This document shows, one piece after another, positions 37,123 to 44,963 of a stretch of 64,000 bases of DNA; within the stretch, counting starts at the first letter, position 1; each line of letters opens with the position of its first letter. Origin of the DNA: Bacteroidales bacterium (GTDB taxonomy: Bacteria; Bacteroidota; Bacteroidia; Bacteroidales; F082); the NCBI GenBank assembly GCA_013141455.1, contig JABFQW010000027.1:39635-103634 (forward strand). The letters are read 5' to 3'. The notes under the pieces are model-generated. The model saw only the letters and a program-made list of their open reading frames with translations, ran no database searches and was not told where the DNA came from. The translations under genes and the position numbers were made by a program.

Positions 37123-37140
37123 TTAATAAAGTGATACCTT

Positions 37141-37683
37141 ATGAAACTAAATAAATTATTCATATTCATTGTATTAGCACTTACTTCATGTTCAACGAAA
37201 ACCATTTATTTTACACAGCAAACACGTAGTAAAATTGAAAGTAATGGCATTGATCTAAAGGATATTCAATACTATAACTCGCATAAAATTATCCTGCAGC
37301 GAAATTTGAGTTATGAAGAAACAAAAGTAGCTTCGGGAAACATAAGTATTGAAAACGGTGAGTTTGTCGAAATAATTACGCTGAACAGGGGAACACCCGG
37401 AATTTGTGAATCATATACTTTTAATTCTCTTGACGTATCTTTCGAAAAAGGTGAAAACAGAAAGCTCAGATTTATAATGAATTCAGAAAAAAATTACCAG
37501 ATTTCGGCTATCGAATGGAAAAATAAATTTGGAAAAGTATCGTACGATACACTCACTTATTATATCAAACCTGGAGGCGAAAAGGCCCTGCTGAAAGTGA
37601 AAAAGGATAATAATTTTGTTTATGACAAAAAGGAGCGCATTATCGAGGGACGTACAATAACAAACAATTCATCCAGAAAATAA
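37141..37683 (+). CDS. Lipoprotein, unknown function
   Basis: A 180-residue lipoprotein with lipobox ALTSC (Cys17). The mature part is mostly beta with alternating polar strands; no motif recognised. It follows nadA by 18 bases and precedes the MORN-repeat gene by 3 bases, so the lipoprotein and repeat protein are likely co-expressed and may act at the same membrane. Confidence 0.75.
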   Translation: MKLNKLFIFIVLALTSCSTKTIYFTQQTRSKIESNGIDLKDIQYYNSHKIILQRNLSYEETKVASGNISIENGEFVEIITLNRGTPGICESYTFNSLDVSFEKGENRKLRFIMNSEKNYQISAIEWKNKFGKVSYDTLTYYIKPGGEKALLKVKKDNNFVYDKKERIIEGRTITNNSSRK

Positions 37684-37686
37684 ACA

Positions 37687-39210
37687 ATGTTACGGAGAAT
37701 CACTTTCATTTGTCTTTCATTCGTATTCTCTGTGGGTTTATCTGCACAAAATCAGTCGGATAAGCAATTGTCCATTTTTAATTTTCCTAACGGGGACAAG
37801 TCGAGTGAAGGTTATCTGGTGGATGGAAAACCCGATGGTTATTGGAAAACCTATTACGAAAACGGAAACCTGAAATCGGAAGGAAACCGTAAAAACTTTG
37901 AACTCGACAGTGTTTGGAAATTTTATGAGGAAACCGGTAAATTAAAACTTGAAATCAATTATAGAAATAGCAGAAAAGACGGTGAACGTGTTAGTTATCT
38001 TCCTAAAGAAACGGTGCGTGAGCAGTTTGTAAATGACATAAAAACAGGTTTAACAAATCATTTTACAAAATCAGGAAAACTCATAAAATCGATTCCTTTC
38101 GATAAAGGTTTGGAAGAAGGTATTGCCAGGGAATACGATACAACCGGCAATATAACCGAATTGCTTACCTACAAAAAAGGTTTTATAACAGGCCGTGAAA
38201 AAATAAACCGTTACGATTCGGAAAATAAGCAACATGGTATCTGGAAATGGTTTTATACCGATGGAATAATTCAGTTGGAAGGCGTATATAAACATGGATT
38301 AAAAAATGGAATTTTCAAATATTACGATTCCAAGGGTAATTTGAAAACGATCGAAAAGTATGTGGACGATCTGAAACAACAAGATTCAGAGGAAGTTACA
38401 CGTCTCGAAATGAAGCGCGATTATTTTCCATCAGGGAAAGTAAAAATAGAAGGAACTTACCGGAATGGAATTGCTGAAGGCGTTCGACGCGAATACAACG
38501 AAAAGGGTGAAGTAGAAAAGGCTTTCATCATGAAAAGTGGTGTGGTTGCTGCCGAAGGAATACTCGAAACAAGTGGACTACGCAAGGGTAGCTGGATCGA
38601 ATATTATACCGATGGAAAAGTGAAAGCTAAGGGAAACTATACCGAAGATTTTAAAACAGGTAGTTGGGAATACTATCACCGGAATGGAAAGCTCGAACAA
38701 AAAGGTAGTTATGACAGCAAAGGCAAACCTGTTGGCGAATGGCAGTGGTATTACGACAATGGTGCTTTACTCCGGATCGAAAATTTCCGCAATGGTTTGA
38801 ACGACGGTTTATTGACTGAGAAAGATGAGCAGGGAAACCTGATCACCACCGGTGAGTATATTGATGGAAAAGAGGAAGGAAAGTGGATTTTTACAATTGG
38901 AGGAATGCTCACGGAAGGTGAATTTGTTGAAGGTATGCGTAACGGGGCCTGGAGGACTTTTTATCCCGATGGAACCTTGTCATTCGAAGGCCGTTTTGTT
39001 GATGACAATCCAAACGGAACCCATATATCCTATTATCCGAATGGTAAAATAAGGGAGGTAGGCGATTATCTGATGGGATTGAAAAATGGCGAATGGCAGC
39101 GGTTTGACGAAATTGGAACTATTTTAATTTCAATTGGTTATCTGAATGGCGTTGAGCGAAAATACGATGGAATGAGTATCCCTGATGAGGAACTTATTCC
39201 GGAGGATTAA
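37687..39210 (+). CDS. Exported MORN-repeat-variant protein (YwqK-like)
   Basis: A 507-residue exported protein (signal peptide ending GLSAQ) made almost entirely of about twenty repeats of roughly 22 residues with the pattern Y-x-N/D-G-x-(L/I)-x-x-x-G-x(4,6)-G-x-W, e.g. YYENGNLKSEGN and YYPNGKIREVGDY. This is the MORN_2/YwqK type. Such beta-hairpin solenoids are common in Bacteroidota; function is generally unknown and the 'toxin-antitoxin' label found in databases is not well supported. Likely periplasmic. Confidence 0.88.
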   Translation: MLRRITFICLSFVFSVGLSAQNQSDKQLSIFNFPNGDKSSEGYLVDGKPDGYWKTYYENGNLKSEGNRKNFELDSVWKFYEETGKLKLEINYRNSRKDGERVSYLPKETVREQFVNDIKTGLTNHFTKSGKLIKSIPFDKGLEEGIAREYDTTGNITELLTYKKGFITGREKINRYDSENKQHGIWKWFYTDGIIQLEGVYKHGLKNGIFKYYDSKGNLKTIEKYVDDLKQQDSEEVTRLEMKRDYFPSGKVKIEGTYRNGIAEGVRREYNEKGEVEKAFIMKSGVVAAEGILETSGLRKGSWIEYYTDGKVKAKGNYTEDFKTGSWEYYHRNGKLEQKGSYDSKGKPVGEWQWYYDNGALLRIENFRNGLNDGLLTEKDEQGNLITTGEYIDGKEEGKWIFTIGGMLTEGEFVEGMRNGAWRTFYPDGTLSFEGRFVDDNPNGTHISYYPNGKIREVGDYLMGLKNGEWQRFDEIGTILISIGYLNGVERKYDGMSIPDEELIPED

Positions 39211-39316
39211 TTTGAAATGAGTTTAATTCGATTCAGGTAATATCAAACTGTTTACTATCATACCCATTGTATGGTTTTAAGAATTAAATTTTATTAAAAC
39301 TTTAAATCGAATTTGA

Positions 39317-39324
39317 TACCTTTG
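39317..39324 (+). promoter_or_regulatory. -7 box of lipoprotein/PepSY operon
   Basis: TACCTTTG matches TAnnTTTG, 31 bases before the ATG at 39356. Confidence 0.6.
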
Positions 39325-39355
39325 TTGACTCGAAATAATTCAAAAACAGAATATT

Positions 39356-39937
39356 ATGAGAAAATTGATTTTAGCCGGAATGATCCTTATGCTGACCTGG
39401 TCGTGCAGCCAAACTACGAACAAAGATCAGCGTAAAGTTGCAACATTAGCGCCTGACGAACCAACCTTGGTTACCGTTGGTAATTTTTTAACCAAAGCTC
39501 CGGATTTGGTGGGTAAACCTGTTACTATCAAAGGAACCGCTGACCATATATGCAAGGGTGATGGAAAAAAATTATTTATCATCAGCATCGAAGAAGAAGG
39601 TCGTGTTAAAGTGGTTACGGGTGAAAACATGGCCGCATTCAATAGTGAAAACGAAGGACTCGATTTTGTTGTGAATGGCCTTGTTGATGAAGTGGTTGTT
39701 GATGAAGCTTATTTGCTCGAATGGGAAGAAGAAATAAAAGCAGGTATCGAGGAAAACAAACATCTTGGTGGTGGTGCCCCGATGACGGAAGAGGAAAAAG
39801 CTGCCGGAAAACATGCAGAAGAAGACCCCGGAATGGAGCAAATTAATGGTTATCGTCAGGAAATGGCCGAAAAAGGTGTAAATAAATTGTCGTTCTTCTC
39901 CATCGTTTGTACCTCCTATACCGTCGAAAAGGAATAG
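39356..39937 (+). CDS. Lipoprotein with OB-fold-like domain
   Basis: A 193-residue lipoprotein (lipobox TWSC, Cys17). Residues about 35-120 look like an OB-fold (VTIKGTADHICKGDGKKLFIIS ... VNGLVDEVVVDEAYL), similar to small nucleic-acid- or metal-binding OB domains in periplasmic proteins. The C-terminal half is highly acidic (EEEIKAGIEENK, EEEKAAGKHAEEDPG), which suggests metal binding. It precedes a PepSY protein by 48 bases. Confidence 0.72.
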   Translation: MRKLILAGMILMLTWSCSQTTNKDQRKVATLAPDEPTLVTVGNFLTKAPDLVGKPVTIKGTADHICKGDGKKLFIISIEEEGRVKVVTGENMAAFNSENEGLDFVVNGLVDEVVVDEAYLLEWEEEIKAGIEENKHLGGGAPMTEEEKAAGKHAEEDPGMEQINGYRQEMAEKGVNKLSFFSIVCTSYTVEKE

Positions 39938-39985
39938 CGAATTCCACGAATCGAACCTTTATTATCAAACTAATCGCTTTATATT

Positions 39986-40540
39986 ATGGAATTTAAATGG
40001 CGAAAATGGAACCGTGCCATCCATCGTGATTTTGGTTATTTGTTTTTCGGAATGACCCTTATTTACGCGCTTTCGGGTATTGCCATCAACCATCGTGGTG
40101 ATTGGAATCCAAACTATGTCATTGTCGATCACGAAATTACCGGAAAATCATTTGACCACAAACTCAGCAAAGACGAGGTAATCGATTTGTTAAAGGTTTA
40201 TGATGAAGAGGATAGCTACCGGAAACATTATTATCCGTCGCCCGGTGTGCTCAAGATATTTTTGACCGGCGGCATGGTGATGTTGGATACCGAAACAGGA
40301 GAAGGATATATCGAAATCACAAGACGAAGACCTATGTTTCGCGAAATGAATTATCTGCATTATAATCCATCTGCATACTGGACCTGGTTTTCCGATATTT
40401 TTGCCGGTGCATTAGTGATCCTCGCATTAAGCGGAATACTCATTCCAAGAGGATCTGAAGGTATTTCGGCACGCGGAGCATGGATAACAATACTTGGGGT
40501 AATTATACCTGTTTTATTCATCATTTATTATCTCTACTGA
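39986..40540 (+). CDS. PepSY-associated transmembrane protein
   Basis: A 184-residue membrane protein: N-terminal WRKWNRAIHRDFGYLFFGMTLIYALSGIAINHRGDWNP (helix 1), a PepSY-like periplasmic domain (about 45-110), then two helices (about 128-150 and 160-183). PepSY-TM proteins are linked to iron-siderophore reduction or electron transfer at the inner membrane; histidines His14 and His37 flank helix 1. Its stop is followed after a single base by the ATG of a small membrane protein. Confidence 0.82.
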   Translation: MEFKWRKWNRAIHRDFGYLFFGMTLIYALSGIAINHRGDWNPNYVIVDHEITGKSFDHKLSKDEVIDLLKVYDEEDSYRKHYYPSPGVLKIFLTGGMVMLDTETGEGYIEITRRRPMFREMNYLHYNPSAYWTWFSDIFAGALVILALSGILIPRGSEGISARGAWITILGVIIPVLFIIYYLY

Positions 40541-40541
40541 A

Positions 40542-40715
40542 ATGACCGGACTTTGGCTATCAATCGGTTTTATTTTATGGTACATCCTTTCGTTGGTTGT
40601 ATCTGAGCAGTTTTCCGGAAAAAGCAGATTAGGAAAACAATGGATTTTCTTTATAAGTTTCATTTTTAGTCCGCTTTTGGGTTTTTGTGTTATATATTTG
40701 ACAAAGAAATCGTGA
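40542..40715 (+). CDS. Small two-helix membrane protein, 57 aa
   Basis: A short open frame starting 1 base after the PepSY gene. It encodes MTGLWLSIGFILWYILSLVV, a basic loop (GKSRLGKQ), and a second hydrophobic segment ending FCVIYLTKKS. The arrangement of two membrane helices with a positive loop and immediate coupling to the PepSY gene support a real gene; it may be a small subunit or assembly factor of the PepSY protein. Confidence 0.65.
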   Translation: MTGLWLSIGFILWYILSLVVSEQFSGKSRLGKQWIFFISFIFSPLLGFCVIYLTKKS

Positions 40716-40742
40716 AAATTAATTGGCTTTATTCATTTCAAT

Positions 40743-41873
40743 ATGGAAACTAAATTCCTCTCAGCCGAACGTGCAAGCATTGAATCGGTGCAAACTGACT
40801 TTGTTAAAATCAGTAATTTTGGACATGTTAACGATATCGTAAATGCCTTACCTCATGTTGTTTTAGTTCTGAATAAGGAACGGCAATTGGTTTATGGCAA
40901 TCATGCGCTGATGAAAATGTCGGGTGTTAATGAAATGGGTGATATTTTATGCAAACGTCCTGGAGAAATTTTGCTTTGTGTTCATGCCAATGAAACAGAG
41001 GGTGGATGTGGTACCACCGAAAGTTGTCGGTATTGCGGAGCTGCCAATACAATAAAAACCTGTATTGAAACAAAAAGTAAGTCATCAGGTGAATGTCGTA
41101 TTACCTCTTTTTCAGATGGTAAGGATGTATCTTATGATTTCGAGATCACCGCTTCACCATTTAAGCATGGAGATGATGATTATGTGATTGTTTCGTTACA
41201 GGATATCAGTAACGAAAAGAGAAGGAAGGTACTTGAGCGTGTGTTTTTCCACGACATCATCAATACTGCCGGTGGATTGAATGGTTTTCTTGAATTTCTT
41301 CAAACTACCGATGATCCTGATGAAACCAAAGAGTTCATCAAAATTGCCGGAAATCTGGGTGATAAATTAGTTGATGAGATTTTGGCACAACGACAGTTGA
41401 TGGAAGCCGAAAACGGTGAACTCATTACCAACCTTAAACCCACAAATACAAGTATTATTCTAAAGGAGGTTTATCATCAGTTACATCATCATCCGGTTAG
41501 CTCAGGCAAAACCATCATCATTACGGATGATACAATTGATTATAACTTTATTACCGACCAGATTTTATTGAAAAGGATTTTGGTTAACCTATTAAAAAAT
41601 GCACTGGAAGCCTCGGCCAAAGGCCAGGTAGTTACAGTCGGATGTAAAAAGGAGGGTCAGGATGGAATCGCATTTTGGGTGAATAACGTGAATGAGATGC
41701 CCCGTCAGGTTCAGATGCAGATTTTCCAGCGATCCTTCTCTACCAAAGGCGCTTCACGCGGTATAGGAACTTACAGTATAAAATTATTCACCGAATTTTA
41801 CCTCAAGGGAAAAGTCGATTTTACCTCGAATACCAAAACCGGAACCACGTTTACCGTTCATTTTAGTGCCTGA
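40743..41873 (+). CDS. PAS histidine kinase with cysteine-rich insert
   Basis: A 376-residue soluble sensor kinase. A PAS domain (about 28-155) carries seven cysteines (70, 79, 89, 95, 98, 107, 118), several in a CVHA...GGCGTTESCRYCGA cluster that could bind a metal or an Fe-S cluster. The H-box is FFHDIINTAGGL with His170; the catalytic domain has the N-box LVNLLKNALEAS and the G-box region ending GTTFTVHF. No transmembrane segment and no response regulator nearby, so it is an orphan, probably sensing redox state or a gas inside the cell. Confidence 0.85.
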   Translation: METKFLSAERASIESVQTDFVKISNFGHVNDIVNALPHVVLVLNKERQLVYGNHALMKMSGVNEMGDILCKRPGEILLCVHANETEGGCGTTESCRYCGAANTIKTCIETKSKSSGECRITSFSDGKDVSYDFEITASPFKHGDDDYVIVSLQDISNEKRRKVLERVFFHDIINTAGGLNGFLEFLQTTDDPDETKEFIKIAGNLGDKLVDEILAQRQLMEAENGELITNLKPTNTSIILKEVYHQLHHHPVSSGKTIIITDDTIDYNFITDQILLKRILVNLLKNALEASAKGQVVTVGCKKEGQDGIAFWVNNVNEMPRQVQMQIFQRSFSTKGASRGIGTYSIKLFTEFYLKGKVDFTSNTKTGTTFTVHFSA

Positions 41874-41980
41874 AGAATAAAGTTCGGAGTTCGGAGTGAT
41901 CTAAAGTTCGAAGTTAAATTACTATAATTCAGTTTAACTTTAGCTCACTTTAGTTCACTTTAGCTCATTCCGAATTTATT
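41874..41980. repeat. Short repeats between convergent genes
   Basis: Contains a stem AAGTTAAA/TTTAACTT (41911-41918, 41933-41940), a three-copy 10-base repeat CTTTAGYTCA (41938-41967), and the 15-mer GGAGTGATCTAAAGT (41893-41907), whose reverse complement occurs twice at 48390-48421. It lies between the kinase and the DHS-like gene, which run toward each other, so it may act as a bidirectional terminator. Confidence 0.6.
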
Positions 41981-42955
41981 TTACCATCCCAATATATAGG
42001 CAAACATCAGCGGAGCCACAATGGTAGCATCTGATTCAACGATGAATTTGGGTGTATGGATATCGAGTTTTCCCCAGGTGATTTTTTCATTCGGAACCGC
42101 ACCGGAGTATGAGCCATAACTTGTGGTGGAATCTGAAATCTGGCAAAAATAGGCCCAGAACGGAACATCGGTCCATTCCAGGTCCTGGTACATCATCGGA
42201 ACCACGCAGATAGGGAAATCGCCGGCTATGCCACCTCCAATCTGGAAGAAACCTACGCCTTTTCCAGCCGAGTTTTTGCGATACCAATCTGATAACCAAA
42301 TCATATAATCAATACCACTTTTCATGGTGGTCGATTTCAACTGGTTTTTGATGCAATACGAAGCAAAAATATTTCCCATGGTTGAGTCTTCCCAGCCCGG
42401 TACGATAATAGGCAGGTTTTTTTCGGCTGCGGCCAGCATCCACGAGTGTTTTGGATCGATTTCGTAATATTGTTCCAACACACCCGAATTGATCATTTTA
42501 TACATAAACTCATGCGGGAAATAGCGTTCGCCCTTGTCGTTTGCGTCTTTCCAGAGTTTGTAAATATGTTTTTGCAACCGGCGGAAAGCTTCTTCTTCCG
42601 GAATACAGGTGTCGGTCACCCGGTTAAAGCCATCTTCCAATAAATCCCACTCATCTTTCGGACTGAGGTCGCGGTAATGCGGCACGCGTTTGTAGTGTGA
42701 ATGGGCAACTAAGTTCATCAGATCCTCTTCGAGGTTGGCGCCGGTGCAGGTAATAATCTGTACTTTGTCGTTGCGGATCATTTCGGCTAACGAGATGCCC
42801 AATTCGGCTGTACTCATGGCGCCGGCCAGCGTGATCATCATTTTACCACCTTCGTCGAGATGGGTTTCATAGGCTTTGGCGGCATCCACCAGCGCGGCAG
42901 CATTGAAGTGACGGTAATGGTGCAATACAAACTGCGAAACGGGTCCTTTTGTCAT
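41981..42955 (-). CDS. Deoxyhypusine synthase-like protein
   Basis: A 324-residue member of the DHS superfamily. GGKMMITLAGAMSTAELG near the N-terminus, GFFQIGGGIAGDFP (residues 235-248) and the C-terminal block TWGKLDIHTPKFIVESDATIV are recognisable. Lys296 in WGK aligns with the lysine that carries the aminobutyl intermediate in eukaryotic DHS. The KHH after GGG in the eukaryotic enzyme is GDF here, so a normal eIF5A substrate is unlikely, and bacteria lack eIF5A. A role in spermidine/homospermidine chemistry is the usual proposal for such proteins. Confidence 0.85.
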   Translation of the reverse strand: MTKGPVSQFVLHHYRHFNAAALVDAAKAYETHLDEGGKMMITLAGAMSTAELGISLAEMIRNDKVQIITCTGANLEEDLMNLVAHSHYKRVPHYRDLSPKDEWDLLEDGFNRVTDTCIPEEEAFRRLQKHIYKLWKDANDKGERYFPHEFMYKMINSGVLEQYYEIDPKHSWMLAAAEKNLPIIVPGWEDSTMGNIFASYCIKNQLKSTTMKSGIDYMIWLSDWYRKNSAGKGVGFFQIGGGIAGDFPICVVPMMYQDLEWTDVPFWAYFCQISDSTTSYGSYSGAVPNEKITWGKLDIHTPKFIVESDATIVAPLMFAYILGW

Positions 42956-42971
42956 GGTTTTGAATTTTTTG

Positions 42972-42979
42972 CAAAAATA
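42972..42979 (-). promoter_or_regulatory. -7 box of DHS-like gene
   Basis: Minus-strand TATTTTTG matches TAnnTTTG, 16 bases before the start codon. Confidence 0.55.
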
Positions 42980-43122
42980 GAAAAATTATAGATTTAGCCA
43001 TAAAAGCAAAGAGGCATACACGGGCAAAAAGAACACGACTCATAATGACTTTGTCTAATTCACCAAACTCAATTATTTTTTATTCATCTTCAAATAAAAA
43101 CTGATATCCAGTGCTTTGTTAT

Positions 43123-43130
43123 TATCTTTG
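43123..43130 (+). promoter_or_regulatory. -7 box of P-loop NTPase gene
   Basis: TATCTTTG matches TAnnTTTG, 81 bases before the ATG at 43212. Confidence 0.55.
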
Positions 43131-43211
43131 TATTAGAACACTTAATTAAACGATTTACTTTGCGTCCAATTATATGACAACCCTCAATCAAATACATAAC
43201 TAATTTATAAT

Positions 43212-44681
43212 ATGAATAGACAAATTCAATTGGATTTCACTGATGAAAACATTCAAAGTCTTTTTGGTTTCGAAGATGCAGAGAGTGAACCCATAGATAG
43301 ATTACGAGAGTATTATTTTAAAAAAGATACATTCGGTCGAGTTGAAGCTGATTTGCCAATTAGAATATTAGTTGGTCATAAAGGGACAGGAAAATCTGCA
43401 TTGTTTAAAGTTGCTATTTCGGAAGAAAGAGAAAAAGGAAATCTGCCAATATTAATTAAACCAGATGATATAGCTGAATTAGGTAAATCAGATGAGAATT
43501 TTTTATTAAGGATAAGACAATGGAAGTATGGTTTAATAAAAATTATTGGCTCAAAAGTCCTTAATGAATTTGGTCTTTTCAGTGATAGCACAAGTGGTAA
43601 GTTAGGGCAATTTGGAGTAAAAATAATATCATTCATATCCGAATCCATTGCATCAATTAGCGAAACTGTAAATTTGCAACCTTCTCAAAAATTGTTAATT
43701 GACAATTTTCTTAAGTCAAAGAAAATAATTGTGTATATAGATGATTTAGACAGAGGATGGGAAGGGAATAAAGATGATATTAATCGAATATCTGCATTAT
43801 TAAATGCAATAAGAGATATGTCTAATGATAATCAAGGGTTAATATTTAAAATTTCATTAAGGTCGGATGTTTTTTATCTTGTTCGAACATCAGATGAATC
43901 TACAGATAAGATTGAAGGTTCAGTTGTGTGGTTTAAATGGACTAATCATGAAATATTAGTCATGCTAATTAAGAGAATAATGACTTTCTTTGGTGAAAAG
44001 CCTGACGAAGCTCAATTAATGAATACACCACAAAGACATTTAAGCTTTCACCTAGACAAAGTTTTTGAAAGCAAGTTTCTTGGAAAAGGCAAATGGGATA
44101 ATGTTCCAATATATAGAATTTTAATGTCTTTAACTCGAAAACGACCAAGGGATTTAGTTAAATTATGTTCCTTAGCTGCTCAACAAGCACATCTAGGTGG
44201 TTCATTTCTAATTAGAACATCACATTTCCAAGCAATTTTTGAAGAGTATTCCCAAGGAAGGATACAGGATACTATTAATGAATACAAATCTGAATTACCT
44301 CAAATTGAAAAGCTATTATTTGGAATGAAACCCACTAAAAAGCAAAGACTAACATCAGATAGTTATATTTATAATAGTCCTGAATTACATCTAAAAATCA
44401 ACAATTTAAAACAGCAAGTTAACTTTTCTTTCTCAAATGGTAGAGATGCTACAGCAAAAGATTTGGCGCAGTTTCTTTATAAAATCAATTTTTTAACTGC
44501 AAGAAAAACACTTGAAGATGGAACAATTCAAAGAAAATACTTTGAAGAAAATAGGTATTTATCTAGCACATTTGTCGATTTTGGATATGAATGGGAAGTA
44601 CATCCAGCATTTCGGTGGGCTTTACAACCAGATAATATTGATGATATATTCTATAACTTAGCCTTAAGTTCTGATGATTAG
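43212..44681 (+). CDS. P-loop NTPase, KAP/STAND-like (Sll1717-type)
   Basis: A 489-residue cytoplasmic protein. Walker A is GHKGTGKS (55-62); Walker B is IIVYIDDLDRGW (172-183), with the DDLDR signature shared by KAP and STAND-type NTPases. An Arg-finger-like segment FKISLRSDVFYLV and a helical LTRKRPRDLVKL motif follow. The last ~170 residues form a winged-helix-like or sensor domain without recognised motifs. It is AT-richer than neighbouring core genes, has its own promoter and no partner genes, and is followed by a tandem repeat. Such NTPases are common in genomic islands and some act in phage defence, but no effector domain is visible. Confidence 0.75.
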   Translation: MNRQIQLDFTDENIQSLFGFEDAESEPIDRLREYYFKKDTFGRVEADLPIRILVGHKGTGKSALFKVAISEEREKGNLPILIKPDDIAELGKSDENFLLRIRQWKYGLIKIIGSKVLNEFGLFSDSTSGKLGQFGVKIISFISESIASISETVNLQPSQKLLIDNFLKSKKIIVYIDDLDRGWEGNKDDINRISALLNAIRDMSNDNQGLIFKISLRSDVFYLVRTSDESTDKIEGSVVWFKWTNHEILVMLIKRIMTFFGEKPDEAQLMNTPQRHLSFHLDKVFESKFLGKGKWDNVPIYRILMSLTRKRPRDLVKLCSLAAQQAHLGGSFLIRTSHFQAIFEEYSQGRIQDTINEYKSELPQIEKLLFGMKPTKKQRLTSDSYIYNSPELHLKINNLKQQVNFSFSNGRDATAKDLAQFLYKINFLTARKTLEDGTIQRKYFEENRYLSSTFVDFGYEWEVHPAFRWALQPDNIDDIFYNLALSSDD

Positions 44682-44808
44682 AAACGGTAACTATTTTGAA
44701 AATCCTTTTTTGGTATAGATTACTAATTCCGTCATTTAATCATGTAACTATTTTTATTCATTTCTCATGAAAGAAATCTTGTCCTAAATCAGGTTTGCCT
44801 TTGCGTAG

Positions 44809-44945
44809 CCTTATGCAAGCTCGCCAGAAATCCAATTCAAGCTTTCGCCCCTTATGTAAGCTCGCTAGAAACCCAATTCAAGCTTTCGCTCCTTGCACAA
44901 GTTTGCCAGAAATCCAATTTGCCATATCGCTCCTAGCGAAGGATT
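44809..44945. repeat. 41-bp tandem repeat, about 3.2 copies
   Basis: Units start at 44811, 44852 and 44893, each beginning TTATGYAAG or a variant and containing AGAAAYCCAATTCAAG. A degenerate fourth copy begins near 44934. Copies 1 and 2 differ at about four positions, copy 3 is more diverged. The period is not a multiple of three, and the open frame across it on the plus strand is not protein-like, so it is non-coding. Confidence 0.75.
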
Positions 44946-44963
44946 GTATGAATTTTCAATACG

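Noticed and set aside
37687-39210. MORN-repeat protein as a toxin-antitoxin component
   Set aside because: The database label for YwqK-like proteins is weakly founded; the protein is exported and no partner gene fits.
44809-44945. CRISPR array
   Set aside because: The repeats are directly adjacent with no unique spacers and no cas genes are in the window.
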